This document shows positions 1 to 6,825 of a DNA stretch of 64,000 nucleotides, one piece after another. The stretch's first letter is position 1. Each line of letters starts with the position of its first letter. The notes under the pieces were generated by a model, which saw nothing but the letters and a program-made list of their open reading frames with translations, was not told the origin of the DNA and searched no databases. Source of the stretch: Prevotella sp. (GTDB lineage: Bacteria; Bacteroidota; Bacteroidia; Bacteroidales; Bacteroidaceae); assembly GCA_017469955.1 (NCBI GenBank), contig JAFUFJ010000009.1, positions 62,001 through 126,000 on the forward strand, written 5' to 3'. The position numbers were made by a program, and so were the translations under genes.

Positions 1-175
1 CAGTTACCGAACATGTGTTAATCAAGCAGATGTCAGCTGCCTCATCATCACGTACAGTCTGCACACCCATGTCGGCAAGTAAGCGTCCGAAACTTGACGT
101 TTCCGAGAAGTTCAGCTTACAACCAAGCGTGTAGTAGGCAGCCTTCTTGCCCTGAAAGACACTCGTATTGATCAC
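1..175 (-). CDS. mtaB: Threonylcarbamoyladenosine tRNA methylthiotransferase MtaB (5' part only)
   Basis: Only the first 58 codons lie in the window; the gene runs off the left edge. The protein starts V(M)INTSVFQGKKAAYYTLG and continues with CKLNFSETSSFGRLLADMG and ends at INTCSVT. This is the N-terminal methylthiotransferase domain of radical-SAM enzymes that add the 2-methylthio group to t6A37 in tRNA; the two visible cysteines (in GCKLN and NTCSVT) are in the positions that bind the auxiliary iron-sulfur cluster. The start is a GTG with AAGGAACC a few bases upstream. Related Bacteroides proteins start in the same way (from memory). The radical-SAM and TRAM domains are outside the window, so MiaB or RimO cannot be fully excluded, but the N-terminal wording favours MtaB. 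Confidence 0.85.
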   Translation of the reverse strand, partial: MINTSVFQGKKAAYYTLGCKLNFSETSSFGRLLADMGVQTVRDDEAADICLINTCSVT

Positions 176-252
176 TTTGTCGGTTCCTTATACCTTATTA
201 TATATATAGACAGGTTCACACAACCGGCAGCCTGCCCGTTCATATCAAGATG

Positions 253-284
253 CAAAGATACGACAAAAAGTTGAAAAGCTGAAA
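253..284 (-). promoter_or_regulatory. Bacteroides-type promoter for mtaB
   Basis: Read on the minus strand: TTTC at 284-281, 20 nt, then TATCTTTG at 260-253. This matches the -33/-7 pattern of Bacteroidota primary-sigma promoters. The transcript would have a leader of about 70 nt before the GTG start. Confidence 0.6.
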
Positions 285-461
285 CAGAGCGCTTAGAAAT
301 GCGCATAAAAAGCCATATTTTTCAAGTTCTGTTAAGGCACACAGCGACTTTAACTTTTATTAGCAGTTTGTAAATGTATATTATTCAATCAGTTACAAAA
401 AAGTTACAAAACAGGTCGAAAAAAAGTTGAAAAAAAAGAAACGCCGTATTGAAAAAATACT
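285..461. other. AT-rich gene-free stretch between divergent genes
   Basis: This AT-rich sequence separates the divergent mtaB and lipoprotein promoters. It has runs of A and the imperfect repeat AAAAAAGTTAC/AAAAAGTTGA. No ORF, RNA gene or strong hairpin was seen. Confidence 0.4.
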
Positions 462-469
462 TACCTTTG
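462..469 (+). promoter_or_regulatory. Promoter -7 box (TACCTTTG) for the Ala/Glu lipoprotein gene
   Basis: TACCTTTG matches the TAnnTTTG consensus and lies 51 nt before the ATG. A clean -33 TTTG is not present at the expected distance. Confidence 0.5.
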
Positions 470-520
470 CAACGTTTTAATTAACAAATGATTGTTTTAC
501 AGATTTAAAAGCAAAAGAAA

Positions 521-928
521 ATGAAGAAATTAGTATTTATGTTCGCTGCTATCGTAGCTGTTTCTTTCGCATCTTGCGTTAACAAAACTGCTGCTCCTGA
601 GACAGAAGAACCTGCAGAAATCGTTCTCACCGCTGAGGATAGCGCTGCTATCGTAGCTGCTGTTGACACTCTGTCACTCGAAGCTCTCGGCATCGAGGTT
701 GTTGAAGGTCAGGAAGTTTCTGAGGAAGCTATCGCTGAAGCTAAGGCTGCAAAGGTTGCTGAACTGCTCGCTGCTAAGCTCGAAGAAGTAAAGGCTGCTG
801 CCGCTGCTGCTGTTGAAGGCGCTGCCGAAGAGGCTGCTGAGGCTGTAGAAGGTGCTGTCGAAGAGGCTGCTGAAGCCGTTGAAGAAGCTGCTGAGAAGGT
901 TGCAGAGGAAGTTGCTCCCGAAGCATAA
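521..928 (+). CDS. Ala/Glu-rich putative lipoprotein with 11-residue repeats
   Basis: 135 aa, not recognised as a named family. Residues 1-19 look like a lipoprotein signal (MKKLVFMFAA... SFASC, lipid-attached Cys19), so the mature protein is probably anchored in the envelope. A spacer of about 60 residues is followed by a low-complexity Ala/Glu part that falls into 11-residue units starting with Val: VAELLAAKLEE (79-89), an 8-residue VKAAAAAA (90-97), VEGAAEEAAEA (98-108), VEGAVEEAAEA (109-119) and VEEAAEKVAEE (120-130). Eleven-residue periodicity is known from LEA group 3 proteins, apolipoproteins and synuclein, where it makes extended amphipathic helices; that similarity is by pattern only. 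The gene is single, with its own promoter and a perfect terminator. Function unknown. Confidence 0.85.
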   Translation: MKKLVFMFAAIVAVSFASCVNKTAAPETEEPAEIVLTAEDSAAIVAAVDTLSLEALGIEVVEGQEVSEEAIAEAKAAKVAELLAAKLEEVKAAAAAAVEGAAEEAAEAVEGAVEEAAEAVEEAAEKVAEEVAPEA

Positions 929-953
929 GCTTATTCGAACAGAATCGAAAACT

Positions 954-983
954 AAGGTCGCTTACCCTGTAAGCGACCTTTTC
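954..983 (+). terminator. Rho-independent terminator after the Ala/Glu lipoprotein gene
   Basis: A perfect 12-bp stem (AAGGTCGCTTAC / GTAAGCGACCTT) with a CCT loop is followed by TTCTT. It lies 25 nt after the stop codon. Confidence 0.85.
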
Positions 984-1142
984 TTATGCCCGTATGCGAG
1001 ATGTCGTCCGGCGAAAGGGAAGCCATTCCCTGCGACATGCATCCCCTCTCCTTCCGCAAGCAGCATGCCGACACAGCAAAAGACTGCCGTTTGTCTGCGA
1101 CAGGGGTCAGCGTTTTCACAGAAAAAGCATTCCCTTGCGGGA

Positions 1143-1205
1143 GTAAAAGATGAACTATTGGCGGGTAAAAGATGATCTTTTGCACGGCAATAGTTCATCT
1201 TTTGC
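1143..1205. repeat. R1: triple 22-bp-period palindromic repeat
   Basis: Three 19-bp near-palindromes start at 1143, 1165 and 1187: GTAAAAGATGAACTATTGG, GTAAAAGATGATCTTTTGC and GCAATAGTTCATCTTTTGC, separated by 3-nt spacers. The element lies between the convergent lipoprotein gene and the kinase gene, 19 bp from the kinase stop codon. It is a member of the nine-copy family R1-R9. Confidence 0.9.
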
Positions 1206-1224
1206 TCCATGAAAGGTTTGGATT

Positions 1225-2505
1225 CTATTCATCAAACGGATCCCATACTGCAGTTGTGTCTACCATTACCGAGTCGATTTCCTCAGGAACACTGTCAGTA
1301 TAGTCGAAATCATCATACACCGTGGCAGCCTCTTCATCCCATTCCGGATTCTGAATCTGGCTTCTATCGCAACCCCAAGGCACAGCAAACAGCAACACAA
1401 CACCCACTATTACGCCAACGATATAGAGAAGAATACGTTCGGACGGGAATCCTTTATTATTTTGATCATCCGGTTTTATGGGCTTCTTTTTATTGAAGTC
1501 AGGCTTTGAATACTGCGCGAAATCGGTCTCGTCAGGATCGTAAGCCGTGCGATGTCGGTTGTTAAGTATCGTATCGTCGGTCGTGACATCGCCGATTCCT
1601 CCGGCAAGACGGTTGGCATGCTGCATGTCGCTGCCCATCCATGCCCGCACCTCGGCAACGCTTTGCGGACGGTTTTTGCGGCTGAGCGTCATCATCCACA
1701 TAATCAGTTGGCGTGTCTTTGTGCTGACTGATTGCGGAAAGAAGAAAGCCTCTGGACCGTCTTCGACCAGTTCTGAAGGCGTAGGAGGTTGCTGCCGTGT
1801 GAGCAGATTGTAAAGAGTTGCCCCCAGTTCGTAAAGGTCTGTCCAGCTTCCGATACGGTCTTTTCTGCCGTCTTCGAGCTCCTGTGGCGCATATCCTCGG
1901 GTCATTGTCACCCCAGAACTCACAGTGATGTCGCGGGCAGAATCCACCTGTTTGCTCGATCCGAAGTCGATCAGATAGCAACATCCGCCATGATCGACCA
2001 TGATGTTGGCAGGCTTGATGTCAAGGTGTAGCAGTTGTGGTTCCTGTGAATGGATGAACTCCAGCACGTCAAGCATCTGCGTGACCACCTGCATGGCTTC
2101 GGTTTCTGTCATTGAACGGCCCTGGCGCTGGAGGCGTTCGGCGAGGGTCTCGCCGTTGATAAAGTCCATCACATAGTATATAGTGGCATTCTCCTCAAAC
2201 AGATCATGCACTCGGACAAGGTGAGCATTGGCAAGTTTGCGAAGGCGTTGTGCCTCCTTTTTCAGTTTTTCTTTTTGGCTTTCAAAGGTAGCTTTCTTGT
2301 CGGGCACGCTCACTGTCACCGTCGAACCCGTTCTGACATTGTAGTCCTTCATGAAGAATTCCTTCATGGCCATCGTCTCGCCAAAGGCGGTATTCCTCAC
2401 CAAGTAGGTGTTTCCAAACCCGCCATTCGACAGTTGCTTCTCTATTTTATAGGTTCCGGCGCGCAGCAAAGTGCCCACTGGCAGCATCATACTGTTGTCC
2501 ATCAT
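1225..2505 (-). CDS. Transmembrane Ser/Thr protein kinase
   Basis: 426 aa, Hanks-type kinase. Visible motifs: glycine loop LSNGGFGNTYLV (25-36), ATP-anchoring Lys48 in MAMKEF, catalytic loop HLDIKPAN (160-167), DFG (180-182) and APQE (206-209). The catalytic Arg of HRD is replaced by Leu, so this is a non-RD kinase, a class often regulated differently from activation-loop phosphorylation. A juxtamembrane stretch with DDTIL (310-314) leads to one transmembrane helix (about 358-376) and a 48-residue acidic tail that should face the periplasm. It is the last gene of a six-gene operon with a PP2C phosphatase immediately upstream (20-nt gap) and two FHA proteins, so it is probably the kinase half of a phospho-threonine switch. 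Substrate is inferred only. Confidence 0.92.
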   Translation of the reverse strand: MMDNSMMLPVGTLLRAGTYKIEKQLSNGGFGNTYLVRNTAFGETMAMKEFFMKDYNVRTGSTVTVSVPDKKATFESQKEKLKKEAQRLRKLANAHLVRVHDLFEENATIYYVMDFINGETLAERLQRQGRSMTETEAMQVVTQMLDVLEFIHSQEPQLLHLDIKPANIMVDHGGCCYLIDFGSSKQVDSARDITVSSGVTMTRGYAPQELEDGRKDRIGSWTDLYELGATLYNLLTRQQPPTPSELVEDGPEAFFFPQSVSTKTRQLIMWMMTLSRKNRPQSVAEVRAWMGSDMQHANRLAGGIGDVTTDDTILNNRHRTAYDPDETDFAQYSKPDFNKKKPIKPDDQNNKGFPSERILLYIVGVIVGVVLLFAVPWGCDRSQIQNPEWDEEAATVYDDFDYTDSVPEEIDSVMVDTTAVWDPFDE

Positions 2506-2525
2506 CAGCTGATTACTAACGTCGA

Positions 2526-3434
2526 TTAGGATTGTTTTTTAGAAAAATGCGAAAGAAACTCTGCCCATTGCCCGCGGATTCGTCCGGTCTCTTTGCGAGT
2601 TTGCCGATAGAATCGTTCGTAGATCAGGGCATTGCTGCGCGTGGTCAGTTCGTCGTTCGGCAGCAAATCGTCTCCTTCGTCGTATATAACTTCCAAGACA
2701 TTCAGCAGATAAGCCGAATGGTTGTCCTTGTTTTCCTTCGTCGCTTCAAGCAGCATTTCTTTCTTTTCCTGGTCAGAACAGGGCTGCGCGAGGATGTCAA
2801 CCAGTTCGTCGTCGTCCATCTTCTCAAGCATTCCGTCCGAGCAGAGATAGAAGTAGTCGCCCTCTTCGATGTCGGCCATGTGGGCAATGCCTGCCTTTGG
2901 CCGGCGTTCGAGGTGAGGCATCAAGGCCCGTGTGATGATGTTCTTGTGCGGATAGTCTTTCATTTCGTCCAGAGTAAGCTCGCCCGAAACGAACAGATCA
3001 TACACTTGCGAATGGTCACGAGACTTATAAAGTATCTCCTTTTTCGAGGGCCGGATATGATAGATCCGGCTGTCACCCAAATGAGCTGCATAGGCTCCGC
3101 CCCGATGAAAGCAGAGGAAAGTCAGCGTTGTGCCAGGCCGATGACGCGTATTGTCATTTATCGTATCCAGCGAGTTGAAGGCTTCGTTCAGGGCGTTTTG
3201 GAATATTTCGTCGGTAAACATCTCACCATCCCAATGCGCATTCAGGCTGGTCGCGAATGCCTTTACTACCATCTGGCTGGCTATTTCGCCATGTTCATGC
3301 CCTCCCATGCCGTCACATACGAGGAAGAACGGGCTTTCCTGATCGCGACTACCGGCAGGGGGATAGAGCGAATCCTCCTGATTTGAGCGTTTGCCGAGCT
3401 CGTGAATAGCGGTTGAACGGATATGTATCTGCAT
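2526..3434 (-). CDS. PP2C-family Ser/Thr protein phosphatase
   Basis: 302 aa from the chosen start. PPM/PP2C metal-dependent phosphatase motifs are in order: RSNQED (16-21), DGMGGH (41-46), GTT (101-103), GDSR (120-123), CSDGM (198-202) and KDNHS (236-240), supplying the metal-binding aspartates. There is no signal peptide or membrane segment, so it is cytosolic. It lies between the FHA gene and the kinase gene of the operon and is the expected partner that reverses the kinase. An alternative ATG at 3461 would overlap the preceding FHA gene by 14 bp; 3434 was chosen because the conserved domain starts there and it leaves a 13-nt gap. Function as kinase antagonist is inferred from context. Confidence 0.92.
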   Translation of the reverse strand: MQIHIRSTAIHELGKRSNQEDSLYPPAGSRDQESPFFLVCDGMGGHEHGEIASQMVVKAFATSLNAHWDGEMFTDEIFQNALNEAFNSLDTINDNTRHRPGTTLTFLCFHRGGAYAAHLGDSRIYHIRPSKKEILYKSRDHSQVYDLFVSGELTLDEMKDYPHKNIITRALMPHLERRPKAGIAHMADIEEGDYFYLCSDGMLEKMDDDELVDILAQPCSDQEKKEMLLEATKENKDNHSAYLLNVLEVIYDEGDDLLPNDELTTRSNALIYERFYRQTRKETGRIRGQWAEFLSHFSKKQS

Positions 3435-3447
3435 GCAATGAGAGGCT

Positions 3448-3948
3448 CTATTCCTGGACATATTTCACAATGGTGTCGCCTAAAGTAAGCAAATCACCAT
3501 TGGTCAGCACAATCTTGTCGGGCTTAAGAAGGGGTTCATCTTCGACGAGCAATGGCTTAGCTGTCATCTTTTGCTCGTCGCGAACATCATGGATGATGGC
3601 CTTCACGCGCCCGTTCTTTAACCTTACCACATTGATTTCGGCATGCTTCCTGCTCATTGTCCTGTCGTCTGTTTCGATCTGCAGGTCGACATCTGAACTT
3701 GAACTATAGCGGCCTATGGTGTTCTTTCCTTCCCTTAGCGGGTAGGTATGCTGACCTTTCTTCAGGTAGCCGATGGCCGTTGTGTCAGTGACAGGAGCCA
3801 GTTGTGTCTCACCTAAGCTCCATCTGAAGCGGATTTTCGCCCCGCAACCCGGGTTTGGACATGTGACAAGCAGCACATCCTCGCCGTTCGGATTGGTCAC
3901 ATCAAGCAGCCCTCCACACTTTGGACATTTGATTCTTTTGGTTTCCAT
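3448..3948 (-). CDS. Zinc-ribbon plus FHA-domain protein
   Basis: 166 aa, soluble. The N-terminal part has a four-cysteine zinc ribbon (C8, C11, C30, C35). Residues about 68-163 form a forkhead-associated domain, a phospho-threonine reader, with the hallmark GR (79-80), MSRKH (98-102) and TNGD (149-152). Between them is TDTTAIG (54-60), a threonine-rich stretch placed as in GarA-like FHA proteins whose N-terminal Thr is phosphorylated to switch the domain. That comparison is structural analogy, not proof. The start was set at ATG 3948; an upstream TTG at 3978 would overlap the caspase gene and adds residues unlike the family. It lies between the caspase-like gene and the PP2C gene. Confidence 0.88.
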   Translation of the reverse strand: METKRIKCPKCGGLLDVTNPNGEDVLLVTCPNPGCGAKIRFRWSLGETQLAPVTDTTAIGYLKKGQHTYPLREGKNTIGRYSSSSDVDLQIETDDRTMSRKHAEINVVRLKNGRVKAIIHDVRDEQKMTAKPLLVEDEPLLKPDKIVLTNGDLLTLGDTIVKYVQE

Positions 3949-3971
3949 CAGATCATTCTTGTTTACATGCG

Positions 3972-4685
3972 TTACCAAACCATCACAGGCATACCGTCAT
4001 CAAAGTGACCCCACATCACGGGATGCTGCTTCTTTCGTGAGGTATTCGCGACACCTTGACTGACGAAGTCGAAGAGTTCGCGGGCCGTTATCGTGCGGTC
4101 GAGGTTCGCATCAGCTCCGCCACGCAGTCCTCTCTCGAGGTAAGCCGTGAACAGTCCGTTGCGCCACCCTCTGAATTCTTTAGACGTTTCATCGGACCGA
4201 GAAGCAAGGAAGAACAAGACATCTTGCTGTGCAGTGACAGCCATCGGCTTGGATATCTTCTTTCTTGCCTTGCCCGAGAAGCAGGAATCAGCCCATACCA
4301 TCTTGCGCTTGACATTATAAGAGGCCATCACTTGCGACACCTCGTCATAGCGAAGCAGGCCGTCATAGCACACAAAGCCGGTGGGAGCTCCATGGCCTGC
4401 GTAGAAGAAGACGATGGCATCGCCGGCTGTTGCGTTGCGATAGAGGTCATTCATCGTTGCTATCACGTGCTGCCTTGTGGCCTGTTCGTCGAGGACAATC
4501 TCAACCTTGGCGTCGCCATTGCTTTCGAATATGCCCTTGATTGTTTTAGCATCGGACACAGGAAGTGTCAGGTCGTTCTGTGTTCCGGGATAGTCAGATA
4601 TACCTACACAGACAACATAGCTTTTGGCCTGCAGCACGACACTGCAAGCCAAAAGCAAGAAAAGGGAAACATATCTGAGATTCAT
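3972..4685 (-). CDS. Exported caspase-like (peptidase C14) protein
   Basis: 237 aa. A signal peptide (1-20, cut near LQA-KS) is followed by a metacaspase/caspase-fold domain. The catalytic dyad is visible: His98 in YAGHG and Cys135 in ADSCFSG. The fold starts with YVVCVGISDYPG and the early strand-helix part is typical of prokaryotic C14 proteins. There is no C-terminal effector domain, so this is a stand-alone protease or pseudo-protease in the periplasm. It shares an operon with the kinase, phosphatase and FHA proteins (9 nt after the His-rich gene, 23 nt before the FHA gene), which suggests proteolysis controlled by, or upstream of, phospho-signalling. Prokaryotic caspase homologues act in stress, defence and cell death in some systems; no such role is shown here. 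Confidence 0.9.
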   Translation of the reverse strand: MNLRYVSLFLLLACSVVLQAKSYVVCVGISDYPGTQNDLTLPVSDAKTIKGIFESNGDAKVEIVLDEQATRQHVIATMNDLYRNATAGDAIVFFYAGHGAPTGFVCYDGLLRYDEVSQVMASYNVKRKMVWADSCFSGKARKKISKPMAVTAQQDVLFFLASRSDETSKEFRGWRNGLFTAYLERGLRGGADANLDRTITARELFDFVSQGVANTSRKKQHPVMWGHFDDGMPVMVW

Positions 4686-4694
4686 ACAAGGATG

Positions 4695-5669
4695 TTATAC
4701 CGTGAAGTCGACGTCGTTCTGATAGTCTGGTGTGCCAGCACCTATGTCTTCCTGATTGTAAGCGACATAGTTTGCGCCTTCTGATGCTTGGTCTCCTGAC
4801 TGTAATGCGCCGGCAACTTCGCTGATGGTCATATTCGTTCCAGAGGCGTCTTTTATCTCTCCAGCTTCCATTTCATGGTTCTTGTTGCTGTCAATCCACA
4901 CAGTATCGACCTTCTGGTCTTTGTCTTCATCGATAGCATAGATTTCTTTTCCGTGCAAAGTTCCCTTGACAACGGTCCATACTTGGCCGTTGTCGGTCGT
5001 ATAGTCAAAGACTCCTTCCAAATGGGTCTCACCTTCTCCGCCCTCATGGCTCTGGCCTACGGGAGTGACTGTTGGCTGTTGCTGGGGTTGTTCATGCTGA
5101 GAATGCTCGTGATGCGACTCCGTCCCGGCCTGATGTTCATGGGTTTCCGTGGCAGAAGCGTGGGTAGTATGAGCAGAAGCATGGTGAGTGCTGGCTGCAT
5201 GATGCTCGTGTGCAGCTACCTCGGGTTGCACTTGATGGGCAAAATCAGCCTTCTGGGCGGGCGTCATGTGGTCCCATTCCTCGGCCGTAAACGTATTATA
5301 CAGGCGTCCATGCCACTCAAACACACCGCCAGGTCCCACCTCTGCACGTGCTGCTGCAAAGGCTTGCGAGAAAGACATGCCGTCGCTGACGCCGGCAACC
5401 TCTACCCCATTCTCGCCCGTATGGCTGCCAGTATGGTCGATTTCCTTCGGTTCGTCGTCTGCTTCCTCATCCTTTGACTGCGGATTCTGGGCGGAAGCAA
5501 CGAGAGCACCGCCTGCCAGCATCACGGCAACGATACCTCCGATGGTGACCTTGCGCCAGTCTTGGGCTTCTGTTTTCTCCTGTACGACTTCGCTAACTAC
5601 CTCGTATTCCTTTTCGTTCTGTTCCTGCCCCTGGGCCGAAAGGACAGTGTCGTCATTGTACTGTGACAT
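4695..5669 (-). CDS. His-rich single-pass membrane protein of the kinase operon
   Basis: 324 aa, family not named. The cytosolic N-terminus begins MSQYNDDTVLSA, sharing DDT(I/V)L with the kinase juxtamembrane region. A transmembrane helix (about 43-60) ends in ALVASAQ, so the rest is probably periplasmic. A conserved-looking block (about 96-133) contains SFSQAFAAARAEVGPGG, FEWHG and TAEEWD. A His-rich region (154-193) could bind metal. The C-terminal part has Asp-rich loops (DEDKDQKVD and DSNKNHEMEAGE) that look like calcium-binding EF-hand or dockerin-type loops. The topology suggests a receptor-like subunit that links an outside domain to the cytosolic kinase/FHA machinery; this is inference. 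Confidence 0.82.
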   Translation of the reverse strand: MSQYNDDTVLSAQGQEQNEKEYEVVSEVVQEKTEAQDWRKVTIGGIVAVMLAGGALVASAQNPQSKDEEADDEPKEIDHTGSHTGENGVEVAGVSDGMSFSQAFAAARAEVGPGGVFEWHGRLYNTFTAEEWDHMTPAQKADFAHQVQPEVAAHEHHAASTHHASAHTTHASATETHEHQAGTESHHEHSQHEQPQQQPTVTPVGQSHEGGEGETHLEGVFDYTTDNGQVWTVVKGTLHGKEIYAIDEDKDQKVDTVWIDSNKNHEMEAGEIKDASGTNMTISEVAGALQSGDQASEGANYVAYNQEDIGAGTPDYQNDVDFTV

Positions 5670-5729
5670 AATAGTTTGGTTGATGTTATTAATATGGTTG
5701 TTGAATTGCTTAGTGTGCTGCGGGCATTG

Positions 5730-6425
5730 TCATTTCTTATAGACGGCTCCGCAATAGGGACAACCCTTTGACTGGCTGAGAATGTCGTATGACTGGTTGC
5801 CCATGAAGTGCCTGCAATGGGGGCAAACATAGTTTTTACTGAACTCATCCTGTATCTCACGTTGCAGCTTTGGCATCTTGGCTGAGTCCAGAAACGCCTT
5901 TACAAAGAAAGCTCCCGACACCAGGAAGGCCAGCACATAGAGGAACATCCGCACCGAGTTGCAGCTGCCTGAAGCCACTCCCATGCCGCCAATCACCATG
6001 GCTCCCATCGTGAGCAGTCCCGTTGCCGAGCGTAAGACATTGAACCTGCGCTCCTTGATCAACAGGTCAAGCAGCGACTGTTGGTAGGAATCCCACACTG
6101 ATTTCAAAGGCCGGATGTCAGCAAAGTTGGGGATGAAGGGAGCCAGCGTGTCCCATTCCAGCCGATAGCGGTCCTTGCCCAGGAGGATGACGTCGCCCTT
6201 TTTCACCTGTTTCTGTTCGACATTAAGGCCGTTGACATAGGTGTCGTTCTCCATGTTCAGGTTGCCGACGACCATCACTCCTGCGTCGTCGACAGTGAAA
6301 CTGATGTGTTCGCGGCTCACGCTTTCGGGAACACTCTGCCGGTTGCCAAGCGACTGAGCCTTGCCGTTGGCCTGAATGTGCAGCTGACCTGTATTGCCAT
6401 CGCGCCCGAATATTACTCTTATCAT
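5730..6425 (-). CDS. FHA-domain membrane protein with C-terminal zinc ribbon
   Basis: 231 aa, first gene of the operon. The N-terminal FHA domain (about 1-90) shows SREH (37-40), NDTYVNG (60-66) and KKGD (75-78), the residues that read phospho-threonine. Two transmembrane helices follow (about 133-150 and 159-178). The C-terminus carries a zinc ribbon with C201, C204, C222 and C225. Both FHA and zinc ribbon should be on the cytosolic side, so the protein could hold a phospho-dependent complex at the inner membrane. The two FHA proteins of this operon have the same two modules in opposite order, which suggests a related but divided role. The start at 6425 is about 57 nt from a strong promoter. 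Confidence 0.9.
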   Translation of the reverse strand: MIRVIFGRDGNTGQLHIQANGKAQSLGNRQSVPESVSREHISFTVDDAGVMVVGNLNMENDTYVNGLNVEQKQVKKGDVILLGKDRYRLEWDTLAPFIPNFADIRPLKSVWDSYQQSLLDLLIKERRFNVLRSATGLLTMGAMVIGGMGVASGSCNSVRMFLYVLAFLVSGAFFVKAFLDSAKMPKLQREIQDEFSKNYVCPHCRHFMGNQSYDILSQSKGCPYCGAVYKK

Positions 6426-6482
6426 ATCTGATGGTTTGTCTCGAAGCTGTTAATCTGTGAGCAATCGCCTGCTCTTCCGATA

Positions 6483-6514
6483 CAAAATTACACATAAATG
6501 GATAAAACACCAAA
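6483..6514 (-). promoter_or_regulatory. Promoter of the FHA/caspase/PP2C/kinase operon
   Basis: On the minus strand TTTG (6514-6511), 20 nt, TAATTTTG (6490-6483), a full match to the Bacteroides consensus. No other good promoter was seen inside the six-gene run, which supports one transcript from here to 1225. The stretch from 6515 to 6669 upstream holds no gene or clear structure. Confidence 0.75.
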
Positions 6515-6669
6515 GGTTTTCAATCTTTTTTCACAGCAAAACCAACAATCCACGTAACAGCGAAAACCATGGCGAGACAGCCACGTCCACCAGCTTCATT
6601 CACGAGAAGGCATGCCCTCGTTCACGGAAAGGCTGGCGAATAAGAGGCAGAAGGTTCAGACTCGCGGGA

Positions 6670-6732
6670 GCAAAAGATGATGTTTTGCCGACCAATAGAT
6701 AATGTTTTGCCCGGCAAAAGATGATCTATTGC
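6670..6732. repeat. R2: triple 22-bp-period palindromic repeat
   Basis: Units at 6670, 6692 and 6714: GCAAAAGATGATGTTTTGC, CCAATAGATAATGTTTTGC and GCAAAAGATGATCTATTGC. It lies between the glmS terminator and the kinase-operon promoter. Confidence 0.9.
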
Positions 6733-6780
6733 TCCTACATTCCTATGAGATGTGGCTGACAACGGAAACGGGAAACGGGA

Positions 6781-6817
6781 ATAAAAGAAAGGCGAACCGG
6801 ACAGAACGGTTCGCCTT
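6781..6817 (-). terminator. Terminator of glmS
   Basis: A 10-bp stem (AAGGCGAACC / GGTTCGCCTT) is followed on the minus strand by TTTCTTTTAT. It lies 9 bp past the glmS stop codon. Confidence 0.85.
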
Positions 6818-6825
6818 GCGGGGCT

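Noticed and set aside
1143-1205. Repeats R1-R9 as small CRISPR arrays
   Set aside because: Spacers are only 3 nt, units are palindromic and each locus has exactly three units; no cas genes are present.
2532-3386. 284-codon open frame on the plus strand opposite the PP2C gene
   Set aside because: It is the antisense shadow of a gene with clear PP2C motifs, and its own translation has no recognisable domain.
4056-4784. 242-codon open frame opposite the caspase gene
   Set aside because: Antisense shadow with no signal, domain or promoter.
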